A stretch of DNA of 64,000 bases, taken from Nocardioides glacieisoli (lineage in GTDB: Bacteria; Actinomycetota; Actinomycetes; Propionibacteriales; Nocardioidaceae). Made by a program: the position numbers and the translations under genes. Shown here piece by piece: positions 9,265 through 18,462 of this stretch. The DNA lies in contig NZ_SDWS01000003.1 of assembly GCF_004137245.1 (NCBI RefSeq), positions 394,281-458,280 of the forward strand, read 5' to 3'. Position 1 is the stretch's first letter; the number at the start of each line of letters is the position of its first letter. The notes under the pieces were generated by a model. It did not search any database. It was not told where the DNA came from and saw nothing but the letters and a program-made list of their open reading frames with translations.

Positions 9265-10536
9265 GTGGGCCAAGACTTGATAAGCGACCCCGAGGCGATC
9301 GCCGCACTGCACCGGGCCGACGCGCTCCACACCGCGCTGACCCACATCGTGCTCGAGGGCGGCGACCTGGGCGCGATCGCCGAGGCGGTGGGCGACGCGC
9401 TGGGCTGCGGCGTGGTGTTCACCTCGACCGACGGCCGCGAGCGCGCGGCGCACCTCGACGAGGCCCAGCGCGAGACGCTCGCGGCGAACGACCTGGTCGA
9501 CCCGACCGGCCGCCTGCGGGTGGAGCGGATCGACCCCGACGGCACCGCGGTGGGCAAGGGCGAGGCGCTCGTACGCCGCGTGGTGGCCGCCGGCGTCGAC
9601 CTCGCGCGGCTGGTGGCGGTGCGCCTCGACGGGAGCATCCACTCCTCCGACGCGCACGCCCTCGAGCGCGCGGCGATCGTGGCGGCCCTGCTGGTGACGC
9701 GCGTCGAGGCGGTCACCGCGGTGGAGAACAAGTACCGCGGCGACTTCCTGCGCGACGTGTTCCTCGGCCGGGCCGGCGAGGACGACTACGTCGCCGAGCA
9801 CGCGCAGGCCTTCGGCTGGCAGCTCGACCGTCCGGTCATGGTCGTCGTCGCCGTGCTCGACCCCGATGCGATCGCGGCCCTGGCGCCCGGGCCGAGCGAG
9901 CGGCGGGCGTGGCAGGACCGGTTCGCCCATGCGTGGCGGCAGGTGGCCGCGACGGTCGACGAGAGCATCGCGTCGGTCAACTTCAGCCGCGAGGTGGTCA
10001 CGCTCGTGCCGGTCGACCCCGAGGCGGGGGCGGGCGACGGCCACGTCGCCGTCGACCGGATCGTCCAGGCCGTGCGCGGCGACCGCGGCGGCGGGCGGAT
10101 CTCGTTCTCCGCCGGTGTCAGCCGGGTCGCCCAGGACCTGAGCGAGCTGCCGGAGGCCTTCCGGCAGGCGCAACGGTCGGTGGAGATCGGCCGCCGGGTG
10201 CACGGCACGGGCTCGGTGACCCGCTTCGACCAGCTCGGCCTGCACCGGCTGCTCGCGCTCGTGCCCGACAGCGCCGAGCTGACGGCGTTCGCCTCCGACG
10301 TCCTCGGCCCGCTCGCCGAGCGGACCCCCGAGGCGGCCGACCTGCGCGAGACGCTGCAGGTGCTGCTCGACACCAACTTCAACGTCGCGGAGGCCGCCCG
10401 CGCGCAGTTCTTCCACTACAACACGATGCGCTACCGCGTCGGTAAGCTGCAGCGGCTCCTCGGCCCCGTCGCCACCGACCCGCACCTGCGCCTCGACGTC
10501 GCGGTGGCGCTCCGGGCCCTGGAGATCGTCGGCTGA
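9265..10536 (+). CDS. PucR family transcriptional regulator
   Basis: A 423-residue regulator. The N-terminal part (about residues 20-150) resembles the sensory domain of PucR/CdaR-type proteins. The central region has the GGDEF-like fold common in the family. The C terminus (about 365-420) carries the PucR helix-turn-helix, with TLQVLLDTNFNVAEAARAQFFHYNTMRYRVGKLQRLLG. The best-known members control purine or ureide catabolism. The GTG start is preceded by GGGAAGGGG. It diverges from the carbamoyltransferase-like operon and probably controls it. It may also control the permease and molybdenum hydroxylase genes downstream. Confidence 0.88.
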   Translation: MGQDLISDPEAIAALHRADALHTALTHIVLEGGDLGAIAEAVGDALGCGVVFTSTDGRERAAHLDEAQRETLAANDLVDPTGRLRVERIDPDGTAVGKGEALVRRVVAAGVDLARLVAVRLDGSIHSSDAHALERAAIVAALLVTRVEAVTAVENKYRGDFLRDVFLGRAGEDDYVAEHAQAFGWQLDRPVMVVVAVLDPDAIAALAPGPSERRAWQDRFAHAWRQVAATVDESIASVNFSREVVTLVPVDPEAGAGDGHVAVDRIVQAVRGDRGGGRISFSAGVSRVAQDLSELPEAFRQAQRSVEIGRRVHGTGSVTRFDQLGLHRLLALVPDSAELTAFASDVLGPLAERTPEAADLRETLQVLLDTNFNVAEAARAQFFHYNTMRYRVGKLQRLLGPVATDPHLRLDVAVALRALEIVG

Positions 10537-10550
10537 CGGCGTACGCCCCG

Positions 10551-10596
10551 GACGTCATACGGACGGGACGAGCGGTTGCCCCGTCCGTATGACGTC
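10551..10596. terminator. Family C hairpin downstream of pucR-like gene
   Basis: A perfect 17-bp inverted repeat (arms GACGTCATACGGACGGG at 10551-10567 and its complement at 10580-10596) with a 12-nt loop. It lies 15 bp after the PucR stop and 18 bp from the convergent stop of the next gene. A closely related copy follows the NmrA-like gene at 25147-25192. There is no run of T, so it may act as a U-less terminator or RNA 3-prime stabiliser. Confidence 0.7.
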
Positions 10597-10613
10597 ACGA
10601 GAAGATCAGCGGG

Positions 10614-11006
10614 TCAGGCTGGGGCCTCGGTGGCCGGCGGCTGCTCGGCCTGGCAGGTCGTCAGGCGCTCGGTGGCCTTGGCGAGGCGCTGCTGCTGCGC
10701 GCGCTTGGTCACCTTGGTCTCGGTCTTCGCCTGGCGGGCGTCGGCGAGGGCCTTGCGGGCGTCGGCCTTCTCCTGGCCGGCGGTCGCCTCGGCGACGTCC
10801 TCCTTCGCCGCCTCGACGCGCTCCTGCTGGCGAGCGAACACGGCCGTGACGCGGGCGAGGGCCTCGGTGGCCTTGTCGACCTTGGCCTGCTGCTGGGCGC
10901 ACGGGTCGGTCGGCGGGACCTCGTCGGCGGATGCGGTGGCGCCGAATGCCGCGAGGGCGATCGCCGCGGACGCGACGACTCCGGCGAGTCGGGTGGTGAG
11001 AGTCAT
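10614..11006 (-). CDS. Secreted coiled-coil protein of unknown function
   Basis: A 130-residue protein with a clear Sec signal peptide (positive start, hydrophobic core, ATASA cleavage region at about residues 20-27). A long Ala/Lys/Glu/Gln-rich helix that should form a coiled coil spans about residues 38-115. Two cysteines lie at the two ends of the helical part (about residues 36 and 118) and might form a disulfide. A GGAGG ribosome site sits about 9 nt before the ATG. I do not recognise a family. Confidence 0.7.
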   Translation of the reverse strand: MTLTTRLAGVVASAAIALAAFGATASADEVPPTDPCAQQQAKVDKATEALARVTAVFARQQERVEAAKEDVAEATAGQEKADARKALADARQAKTETKVTKRAQQQRLAKATERLTTCQAEQPPATEAPA

Positions 11007-11140
11007 GGGACGAAACCTCCGGACGGGGCGTGGCCCACTGCCACACCGCTCATTCCGTTCAGCGGCAGCGCGGACGCTCGCGTTACGGCCGAGTCGGACA
11101 AATCTTCGTCATCCCTTGACTGTTTCTTGATGCCGACGGA

Positions 11141-11419
11141 TCACGGGCGACCGCGGAAGTCGTCGCCGTACCACCGGTCGTAGAAGAGCTGGTGGCCCTC
11201 GTCCTCGACGCCGCCGCCACGCGCGGAGACGAGCCCGCCGAGCAGGAAGGGCAGCGCGAGCGCGCCGGCGAGGAGGCCGAAAACCGCTCCGTTCCGAGCT
11301 CCGAGCCAGCCGCCCACCGCGAGCCCGACGAGCCCCATCAGCAGGGCGACGACCAGGCACTGGAGGACGAGTCGCAGCAGCACGCCCCGAAGCGTGGTCG
11401 ACCAGCCAGGACGCCTCAT
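11141..11419 (-). CDS. Small membrane protein
   Basis: A 92-residue protein with two adjacent hydrophobic segments (about residues 10-36 and 43-62) and a hydrophilic tail containing DRWYGDDFRGRP. No known domain was recognised. It lies 12 bp after the stop of the acetyltransferase gene upstream on the same strand, so the two may be co-transcribed. Confidence 0.6.
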   Translation of the reverse strand: MRRPGWSTTLRGVLLRLVLQCLVVALLMGLVGLAVGGWLGARNGAVFGLLAGALALPFLLGGLVSARGGGVEDEGHQLFYDRWYGDDFRGRP

Positions 11420-11431
11420 GCGACCACTGTC

Positions 11432-12412
11432 TCAGAGCACCTTCTCGTAGAACACCCGCACGAGACCGCCCTCCCCGCCACGGTGGGTCTCGACGTAGCC
11501 GAGCCGCTCGTAGAGCCGCTGGTTCTCCACCATCGTCACGTGGGTGAAGAGGCGGATCCGGTCCAGCTCATGGGCCCTCGCCCGTCCCTCGGCGAGGGTG
11601 AGCAGCGCGCGCCCGATGCCCGTGCCGTGGTGCGAGGGGAGCACGGCGACGTTGTCCAGCAGCAGGGCGTCGTCCTCCGCGACCAGGAGCAGGAAGGCGA
11701 CGACCTCGCCGTCCCGCTCGACCACCCACGCCTCGGTGTCCGTCACGGCGGCGGCGTAGTCGGCGTCCAGCGGGCCGGGCCGCGCGCCGTCCATCCGCTC
11801 GAGGTAGGGGGAGTACGCCGCCACGGCGACCTGCGCCATCTGCGTCGCGTCCGCCGGGGTCGCGCGACGCACGCCCGGGTGTCGTACGCCGAACCACTGC
11901 TCCGCCCCGAACTCCTCGAACCGGGCGACCTCGATGAACCCGAGGCGCCCGGCGAGGGCGAGCGACCGCGCGTTGCTGCTCTGGGTGCAGAGGACCACGG
12001 GTTCGCCGAGGACCGCGTCGGCCCACGCGAGCACACGGGTGGCCGCCTCGGTGGCGTAGCCGTGGCCCCATGCGGACTGCGGGGTGACGTAGCTGAGCTC
12101 GAGGTCGGGCCGGTGCTCATCGACATGGCCGGCACCGGGGCGAGCCGGGTCGCGGCGACCGAGGCCGACCCACCCCACGAAGGCGCCGTCGTGCTCCACC
12201 ACGAACTGGCCGGGCCGGTCCGCCGGCACCGCCGGCAGCTCGGCGTCGAGCGTGGCCCGGTCGCGGCCGCCCCCGAGGTGGCGGTTGACCTCGTCGTCCG
12301 TGCCCAGGTCGAGGAAGTCCGCCCGGTCGCGGGCCGCGGGCGCGCGCAGGACCAGCCGCGCCGTGCGGATCGGCGGCGGGGGCCAGTCGTCGACAGTGAG
12401 GGGCGCGGACAT
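11432..12412 (-). CDS. Tandem GNAT acetyltransferase (two GNAT domains)
   Basis: A 326-residue protein with two GNAT domains. The first (about residues 12-165) resembles ribosomal-protein-serine acetyltransferases, with TARLVLRAPAARD and the acetyl-CoA loop SAWGHGYATEA. The second (about 175-326) has LLLDNVAVLPSHHGTGIGRALL and NQRLYERLGYVETHRGGE, a standard GNAT core. The substrate is unknown. The ATG at 12412 diverges from the permease gene with a 161-bp gap. Confidence 0.85.
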   Translation of the reverse strand: MSAPLTVDDWPPPPIRTARLVLRAPAARDRADFLDLGTDDEVNRHLGGGRDRATLDAELPAVPADRPGQFVVEHDGAFVGWVGLGRRDPARPGAGHVDEHRPDLELSYVTPQSAWGHGYATEAATRVLAWADAVLGEPVVLCTQSSNARSLALAGRLGFIEVARFEEFGAEQWFGVRHPGVRRATPADATQMAQVAVAAYSPYLERMDGARPGPLDADYAAAVTDTEAWVVERDGEVVAFLLLVAEDDALLLDNVAVLPSHHGTGIGRALLTLAEGRARAHELDRIRLFTHVTMVENQRLYERLGYVETHRGGEGGLVRVFYEKVL

Positions 12413-12573
12413 GCACGCAGGCTAGTGAGGGCTGGGAAGTGGCCCGAACCGCCCAAGAACTTGTCGTCGGGACCGGCGTTCCTTCGGCAGATCTCGCCAG
12501 TGAGGGTGTGAGATGTAGCGCACTAGTTTGTGCCTTCTCGGGTATCCACCCCTGCGAATCTGGAGGCCTGCAC

Positions 12574-14061
12574 ATGTCGATGTTCAAGTGGGACGTGGTC
12601 GATCCCGGCCCGGGTGAGGCGGTAGCGCCGCACCAGCGGTTGGCCTGGGGCAAGACCGTCGGTCTGGGTGCCCAGCACGTCGTGGCGATGTTCGGCGCCA
12701 CCTTCGTCTTCCCGATCGTGATGGGGTTGAACGCCAACCTCGCGATCATGATGAGCGGTATCGCGACGATCTGCTTCCTGCTGATCGTCAAGGGCAAGGT
12801 CCCGAGCTACCTCGGCACCAGTGCCTCCTTCGTGGGTGGTGCGGCGGCGATCTACGCCCAGGGCGGCGGCCCGGCCGACGTCACCGGCGCGATCATGGTC
12901 TCCGGCATCGTGCTGGCGCTGGTCGGTGTGGCCATCCACTTCGCCGGCCCCGGCTTCGTCAACAACCTCTTGCCGCCCGTCGTCACCGGCGCCGTGGTCA
13001 TGCTCATCGGCTTCAACCTCTGCCGCGTCGCCACCGGGATCTACATGCCGGCCGACCGCTGGGTCGCGCTGATCACCATGTTCGCCGTGGTCCTCATGGC
13101 CGTCGGCCTCAAGGGCTTCTTCGGTCGCATCGCGATCTTCCTCGGACTCATCTTCGGCTTCGTCCTCTCGCTGGTCTTCGACGCCATCGGCGTCGGTGGC
13201 GTCGAGGGTGACCGCGTCGACTGGACCAACGTCAAGACCGCGGACTGGCTGGGATTCCCGCCGCACACGGCCGAGGGTCTCGTCGGCAACCAGAGCCCCT
13301 TCTCGGGTGGTGAGAACTACGCGCTGGTCGGCTGGCACCTGCCGAGCCTGTCCCTCACCTTCACCCTGCTCGCTCTCCCGGCGGTGATCGCCCTGGTCGC
13401 GGAGAACATGGGCCACGTGAAGGCGGTCTCCGGCATGACCGGTCAGGACCTCGACCCGGTGATGGGCAAGGCCGTCGCCGCGGACGGCGTCGGCACCACG
13501 ATCGCCTCGTTCGTCGGTGGGTCGCCCACCACGACGTACGCCGAGAACATCGGGGTCATGGCGGCCACGAGGGTCTACTCGACGGCGGCCTACTTCGTCG
13601 CCGCGGGTGTCGCGATCCTCTTCGGCTTCGTGCCCAAGTTCGGCGCGCTCGTCGCGACGACGCCCAGCGGCGTCCTCGGCGGGATCACCCTCGTGCTCTA
13701 CGGGATGATCGGCCTGCTCGGCGCGAAGATATGGGTGGAGAACAAGGTCAATTTCGCCAACCCTGTCAACCTTGTTCCCGTGGCTGCCGGACTGACGATG
13801 GGCATCGGCCTGGCCGACAACGCCTTCTTCAACATCACGTCGGACTTCCCGCTCGGCGGCATCGCGATGGGCACGCTGATCATCGTGTTCGGCTACCACC
13901 TCGCCAGGATCGTGGCCCGGGCGGCCGGCACCGACCACGACGCGGGCGCCGTGATCGCCGTCGGCGACGCGGGTGCGCACCGGACGACCGGCCACACGCA
14001 CGACCACGACCACGGCCACGGCCACACGCACGACCACGACCACCCCGACGAGACGAAGTAA
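12574..14061 (+). CDS. Uracil/xanthine-type permease (NCS2 family) with His-rich tail
   Basis: A 495-residue nucleobase:cation symporter of the NCS2/UraA family with about 14 hydrophobic segments. Family features include AQHVVAMFGATFVFPIVMG near the N terminus, ALVAENMGHVKAVS, GVGTTIASFVGGSPTTTYAENIGVMAATRVYS and GGITLVLYGMIG. A GGAGG site lies 7 nt before the ATG at 12574. The upstream open frame from 12439 is rejected because it lacks such a site. The last 30 residues are unusual, with some ten histidines alternating with Asp and Thr. The gene sits just ahead of the molybdenum hydroxylase, so its substrate is probably the pathway substrate, such as uracil or thymine. Confidence 0.9.
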   Translation: MSMFKWDVVDPGPGEAVAPHQRLAWGKTVGLGAQHVVAMFGATFVFPIVMGLNANLAIMMSGIATICFLLIVKGKVPSYLGTSASFVGGAAAIYAQGGGPADVTGAIMVSGIVLALVGVAIHFAGPGFVNNLLPPVVTGAVVMLIGFNLCRVATGIYMPADRWVALITMFAVVLMAVGLKGFFGRIAIFLGLIFGFVLSLVFDAIGVGGVEGDRVDWTNVKTADWLGFPPHTAEGLVGNQSPFSGGENYALVGWHLPSLSLTFTLLALPAVIALVAENMGHVKAVSGMTGQDLDPVMGKAVAADGVGTTIASFVGGSPTTTYAENIGVMAATRVYSTAAYFVAAGVAILFGFVPKFGALVATTPSGVLGGITLVLYGMIGLLGAKIWVENKVNFANPVNLVPVAAGLTMGIGLADNAFFNITSDFPLGGIAMGTLIIVFGYHLARIVARAAGTDHDAGAVIAVGDAGAHRTTGHTHDHDHGHGHTHDHDHPDETK

Positions 14062-14064
14062 CCC

Positions 14065-14916
14065 GTGAAGCCAGCACCCTTCGCCTTCCGGCGTCCCGCC
14101 ACCCTCGAGGAAGCCCTCGCGGCCCTCGCGGAGGAGCCGGGGGCGAAGGTGCTGGCCGGTGGTCAGTCCCTCGTGCCGCTGCTGTCCATGCGGCTGGCCG
14201 CGCCGTCGATGCTCGTCGACATCAACGCACTGCCCGGGCTCGGCCACGTCCGCTGTTCATCGGACGGGGGCGCCGCCGGGGTCCGGATCGGGGCCCTCGC
14301 CCGGCACGCCCACGTCCTCGCGTCGACCGAGGCGGCAGAGGTCCAGCCGCTGCTGGCGATGGCGCTGTCCCACGTGGCGCACCCGACGATCCGCAACCGC
14401 GGCACCACCGTCGGCTCGATCGTGCACGCCGACGCCGCGGCCGAGATGCCGATGGTGCTCCGGCTGCTGGAGGGATCCGTGGACGTCGCGTCGGTGCGCG
14501 GACGTCGTACGGTCCCGGCGGGGGAGCTGTTCGCCGGACCCCTCGAGTCCACCCTCGCCCACGACGAGATCGCCGTGGAGGCGTTCTTCCCGGCCCTCCC
14601 CGAGGGTGCGGGCGTCGCCTTCCAGGAGATCGCGCGCCGCCACGGTGACTACGCCCTCGTCGGCGTGGCCGCCCTCGTCGAGACCGACGGCGGCGAGGTC
14701 GTTCGGGCGCGGGTCGGCTTCGTGTCGGTGAGCGACGTGCCCGTCGTCGTCGACGTGACCGACTCGCTCGACGACCCCGCGGGCAAGGCGCTCGCCGAGC
14801 TCGATCCCGCCGCCGACATCCACGCCACTGCCGCCTACCGTGCGCACCTGGTCAAGGTGCTCACCCCCCGCGTCCTCGCCGACGCCGTGCACCACGCCCG
14901 GGAGAGGAACACATGA
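14065..14916 (+). CDS. Molybdenum hydroxylase, FAD-binding subunit (CoxM/CutM type)
   Basis: A 283-residue medium subunit of a xanthine-dehydrogenase-family enzyme, passing electrons from the iron-sulfur subunit to FAD. The FAD-binding motifs AGGQSLVPLLSMRLA (about residues 31-46) and TIRNRGTTVGSIVHADAAAE (about 111-130) are visible. The C-terminal CO dehydrogenase flavoprotein domain follows. The GTG start lies 4 bp after the permease stop and the stop overlaps the next gene by 4 bp. Confidence 0.92.
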   Translation: MKPAPFAFRRPATLEEALAALAEEPGAKVLAGGQSLVPLLSMRLAAPSMLVDINALPGLGHVRCSSDGGAAGVRIGALARHAHVLASTEAAEVQPLLAMALSHVAHPTIRNRGTTVGSIVHADAAAEMPMVLRLLEGSVDVASVRGRRTVPAGELFAGPLESTLAHDEIAVEAFFPALPEGAGVAFQEIARRHGDYALVGVAALVETDGGEVVRARVGFVSVSDVPVVVDVTDSLDDPAGKALAELDPAADIHATAAYRAHLVKVLTPRVLADAVHHARERNT

Positions 14917-15413
14917 GCGAGCAGCTCCACGACGTCCGCCTGCACGTCAACGGTTCCGTGCACGAGGTGCAGGTGCCGGCCCGTCGGCTGCTGTCCGACG
15001 CGCTGCGCCACGACTGCGGGCTGACCGGCACGCACGTCGGCTGCGAGCACGGCGTCTGCGGCGCGTGCACCGTCCTCGTCGACGGCTCACCGGTGCGCTC
15101 GTGCCTGATGTTCGCGGTGTCGGCGGTCGACGCCGAGATCACGACCGTGGAGGGCCTGACCGAGGCCGACGACACCCCCGAGGGACGACTGAGCCCGGTG
15201 CAGCAGGCGTTCTCCGACTGCCACGGCCTCCAGTGCGGCTTCTGCACGCCCGGCTTCCTCACCACGATCACCGCCGGTCTGAAGGAGAATCCCGACCCGA
15301 CCGAGGACGAGGCGCGAGAGATGATCGCCGGCAACCTCTGCCGCTGCACGGGCTACCAGAACATCGTGAAGTCGGTCCTGCGCGCCGCGGAGATCGAGCA
15401 GGAGCGCTCATGA
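14913..15413 (+). CDS. Molybdenum hydroxylase, 2Fe-2S subunit (CoxS/CutS type)
   Basis: A 166-residue small subunit carrying two [2Fe-2S] clusters. The plant-ferredoxin-type site is CEHGVCGACTVLVDG, with the fourth cysteine at RSC. The second cluster in the alpha-helical domain is formed by QCGFCTPGF and CRCTGYQNIV. Length and motifs are textbook for this family. It overlaps both neighbours by 4 bp, implying stoichiometric expression with the FAD and molybdopterin subunits. Confidence 0.95.
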   Translation: MSEQLHDVRLHVNGSVHEVQVPARRLLSDALRHDCGLTGTHVGCEHGVCGACTVLVDGSPVRSCLMFAVSAVDAEITTVEGLTEADDTPEGRLSPVQQAFSDCHGLQCGFCTPGFLTTITAGLKENPDPTEDEAREMIAGNLCRCTGYQNIVKSVLRAAEIEQERS

Positions 15414-17839
15414 CGACCAAGCTGTTCGGCACCAAGGTCCCGCGCGTCGAGGACCAGCGCTTCCTGCGCGGCCAGGGCCGCTACGTCGACGACCTGCTCA
15501 CCGACGACCCGCGGCTGCTGCACGCTGCCGTGCTGCGCTCACCGCACGCGCACGCGCGGATCACCGACATCGACGTCGCCGACGTGCTCGACGTCGAGGG
15601 TGTGCTGGCCGTCTGGACCTACGACGACCTCGTGGACGCGATGGCGCAGCCGCTGCCGCTGCTGATCCCGCACCCGACCCTGACCCACGGCCGCACGCAG
15701 TACGCCCTGGCGAAGGACGAGGTGAACTACATGGGCGAGGCGATCGCCTTCGTGGTCGCGGTCGACCGCTACGTCGCGGAGGACGCGGTCGCCCGGATCC
15801 GCGTCTCCTACGACCAGCTCCCGCCCGTCGTCGGCATCGCCGCCGCCCGGGCGGCGGACCGCCTCGTCCACGACGACGTACCCGGCAACGTCGGGGCGCG
15901 GATGGAGCAGGAGAACGGCGACGCCCGCGCCGCGATCGCCGACGCCCCGCACACGCTGAGACTCGAGCTCGACGTCGAGCGCTCGGCCTGTACGCCGATG
16001 GAGGGCCGCGGCACCGTCGCGAGGTGGGACCCCGACACGTCCCGCCTGACGGTGTGGTCGTCGACGCAGACGTCGACCGGCGTGCGGGGCTGCGTGGCCG
16101 CCAAGCTCGGCCTCGACCTGGCGAAGGTCGACGTGATCACGCCCGACGTCGGCGGCGGCTTCGGCGTGAAGATCAACCACCCCTGGCCCGAGGAGCTGCT
16201 CGTCCCGCTGGCGGCGATGACGCTGGGCAGGCCGGTGAAGTTCACCGAGGACCGGCGCGAGCACTTCATCTCCTCGGCCCATGAGCGCGCGCAGGTGCAC
16301 CACGTCGAGGTCGGCTTCGACGACGACGGCCGGGTGCTCGGGCTCAACGTCGAGTTCTGGCACGACCACGGCGCGTACACGCCGTACGGCCTCATCGTCC
16401 CGATCATCACCTCGACCCAGCTGCTCGGCCCCTACAAGCCGGCCAACTACCGCGTCGTCTTCGAGTCGCTCTACACCAACACCGTGATCGTCACGCCCTA
16501 CCGCGGTGCCGGACGACCGCAGGGCTGCTTCGTGATGGAGCGGACGATGGACGCGATCGCGGCCTACCTCGGCAAGGACCGCACCGAGGTGCGCAGCACC
16601 AACTTCATCCAGCCCGACGAGTTCCCCTACGAGCACGGCCTGGTGTTCCAGGACGGCCGCCCGCTCACCTACGACTCGGGCGACTACCCGGCGTCGCTGG
16701 AGAAGCTCAAGACGCTGGTCGGCTGGGACGAGTTCGAGGACTTCCGTGCCGAGATGGCGGCGCAGGGACGGCGGGTCGGCATCGGCCTCGCCTGCTACGT
16801 CGAGGGCACCGGCGTCGGGCCCTATGAGGGCGCCCACGTCCACATCGAGACCTCCGGCAAGGTGAAGGTCGCGACCGGCCTCACCACCCAGGGCCAGGGC
16901 CACCAGACCGCCTTCGCGCAGATCGTCGCCGACACCCTCGGCGTGCGGTTCGAGGACGTCGAGATCACCACCGGCGACACCCGCAAGATGCCCTACGCCG
17001 TGGGCACCTTCGCCTCCCGCGCGGCCGTGATGAGCGGCTCCGCGATCCACCTCGCCTCGTTGCGGGCGCGCGAGAAGGCGCTGCGGATCGCGGCCGAGGC
17101 GCTCGAGGCGGCCGAGGACGACCTCGAGATCGTGGACGGCGTGGTCAGCGTGCGGGGGACCGACGCCTCGATCGACCTCGGCACCGTCGCCGTACTGTCC
17201 AACCCGCTGCGCTACGCCTTCGACGAGGCGTCCAAGGCCGCGACCCAGTTCTCCGTCGGCGACCCCGGCAAGCCGCCGGTGGCCGAGGACGACGAGCCGG
17301 GCCTGGAGGGCAAGGACTTCTACTCGCCCGAGCGCTCGACCTTCGCCAACGGGATGCACGCCGTCATCGTCGAGACCGACCCCGACACGGCCGAGATCAC
17401 CATCCTCAAGTACGCCGTCGTCCACGACTGCGGCCACCTGATCAACCCGATGATCGTCGAGGGCCAGATCCAAGGTGGTGTCGCTCAGGGCGTCGGCGGG
17501 GCGCTCTACGAGCGGATGGAGTACGACGAGGCGGGGCAGCTGCTCAACGCGTCCTTCATGGACTTCCTGATGCCCTACGTCACCGAGGTCCCGACGACGA
17601 TCGACATCGACCACCTCGAGACGCCGTCGCCGCTCAATCCCCTCGGCATCAAGGGCGCCGGCGAGGCGGGCGTGATCCCGTCCGCCGCCGTGTTCGCCGC
17701 CGCCATCGAGGACGCCGAGCGGCCCTACAAACCAACACTGGCCATCACCGCGATGCCGATCTCGCCGTCCGAGCTCTTCGACCTGCGCCTCGCGCACGCC
17801 GACGTACCTGCTGAAGCCATCGCTGAGGAGACCCGATGA
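15410..17839 (+). CDS. Molybdenum hydroxylase, molybdopterin-binding catalytic subunit
   Basis: An 809-residue large subunit holding the molybdenum cofactor. Visible motifs include GVKINHPWPEE, the active-site loop PYRGAGRPQGCFVMERTMD, GQGHQTAFAQIVADTLG, a QGGVAQGVGGALYE segment, and the C-terminal GIKGAGEAGVIPSAAVFAAA with the catalytic Glu. The loop reads PYRGAGR, not the AYxCSFR of true CO dehydrogenase. The enzyme is therefore a form-II-like hydroxylase, most likely of a nitrogen heterocycle. With barbiturase-type and permease genes nearby, uracil/thymine dehydrogenase is a plausible role. That role is inference. Confidence 0.9.
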   Translation: MTTKLFGTKVPRVEDQRFLRGQGRYVDDLLTDDPRLLHAAVLRSPHAHARITDIDVADVLDVEGVLAVWTYDDLVDAMAQPLPLLIPHPTLTHGRTQYALAKDEVNYMGEAIAFVVAVDRYVAEDAVARIRVSYDQLPPVVGIAAARAADRLVHDDVPGNVGARMEQENGDARAAIADAPHTLRLELDVERSACTPMEGRGTVARWDPDTSRLTVWSSTQTSTGVRGCVAAKLGLDLAKVDVITPDVGGGFGVKINHPWPEELLVPLAAMTLGRPVKFTEDRREHFISSAHERAQVHHVEVGFDDDGRVLGLNVEFWHDHGAYTPYGLIVPIITSTQLLGPYKPANYRVVFESLYTNTVIVTPYRGAGRPQGCFVMERTMDAIAAYLGKDRTEVRSTNFIQPDEFPYEHGLVFQDGRPLTYDSGDYPASLEKLKTLVGWDEFEDFRAEMAAQGRRVGIGLACYVEGTGVGPYEGAHVHIETSGKVKVATGLTTQGQGHQTAFAQIVADTLGVRFEDVEITTGDTRKMPYAVGTFASRAAVMSGSAIHLASLRAREKALRIAAEALEAAEDDLEIVDGVVSVRGTDASIDLGTVAVLSNPLRYAFDEASKAATQFSVGDPGKPPVAEDDEPGLEGKDFYSPERSTFANGMHAVIVETDPDTAEITILKYAVVHDCGHLINPMIVEGQIQGGVAQGVGGALYERMEYDEAGQLLNASFMDFLMPYVTEVPTTIDIDHLETPSPLNPLGIKGAGEAGVIPSAAVFAAAIEDAERPYKPTLAITAMPISPSELFDLRLAHADVPAEAIAEETR

Positions 17840-18462
17840 AGTTCACCGGAGAGAACGTCCTGGACGCCCCCGTCGACCGGGCGTGGGACGCCCTGCTCGA
17901 CCCGGCCGTGCTGGTCCGCACGATCCCCGGCTGCGAGCGGCTCGAGGCGACCGGCGAGAACGCCTACGCCATGACCGTCACCGCGGGCGTCGCCTCGATC
18001 AAGGGCACCTACGCCGGCTCGTGCGAGCTGCGCGACCTCGTCGAGCACGAGTCGCTGGTGATGAAGCTCGACGGCGCCGGAGCGCCCGGCACGATCGGCG
18101 CGACGGTCAGCGTGCGCTTCACCCCCGAGGGATCGACGACGCGCGTCTCGTACGACGCCGACGCCGTCGTCGGCGGGATGATCGGCGGGGTCGGGCAGCG
18201 GATGCTGACGAGCGTCTCGCGGCGGATGGCCGGGGAGTTCTTCGGCAACGTGGACGCCGCGATCGCGGGCGGGCCAGTGGTGCCGTTGGTCGAGGGCGCG
18301 CAGCGCCCGTCACGAGACCCGGAGCAGGGGCAGGTCTTCACCGCACCCGCCAAGGTCTCCGCCGCCGCTTCGAAGCAGGAGTTCCTCACCGGCGTGGCCG
18401 TCGGTGCCGGCCTGGTGCTCGCCGGGGTGATCGTCGGCGGGATCTTCGGAAGGCGTCGATGA
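17836..18462 (+). CDS. CoxG-like SRPBCC protein with C-terminal membrane anchor
   Basis: A 208-residue protein. Residues 1-150 match the CoxG SRPBCC fold (MKFTGENVLDAPVDRAWDALLDPAVLVRTIPGCE, then ASIKGTYAGSCELRD). The C terminus has a single transmembrane helix (about residues 183-205) ending in RRR. In CO dehydrogenase systems CoxG anchors the molybdenum enzyme to the membrane. Here it probably does the same for the upstream hydroxylase. It overlaps both neighbours by 4 bp. Confidence 0.88.
   Translation: MKFTGENVLDAPVDRAWDALLDPAVLVRTIPGCERLEATGENAYAMTVTAGVASIKGTYAGSCELRDLVEHESLVMKLDGAGAPGTIGATVSVRFTPEGSTTRVSYDADAVVGGMIGGVGQRMLTSVSRRMAGEFFGNVDAAIAGGPVVPLVEGAQRPSRDPEQGQVFTAPAKVSAAASKQEFLTGVAVGAGLVLAGVIVGGIFGRRR

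Noticed and set aside
15410..17839. Aerobic CO dehydrogenase (CoxL)
   Set aside because: The active-site loop is PYRGAGR without the CSFR cysteine motif, so CO oxidation is not supported.
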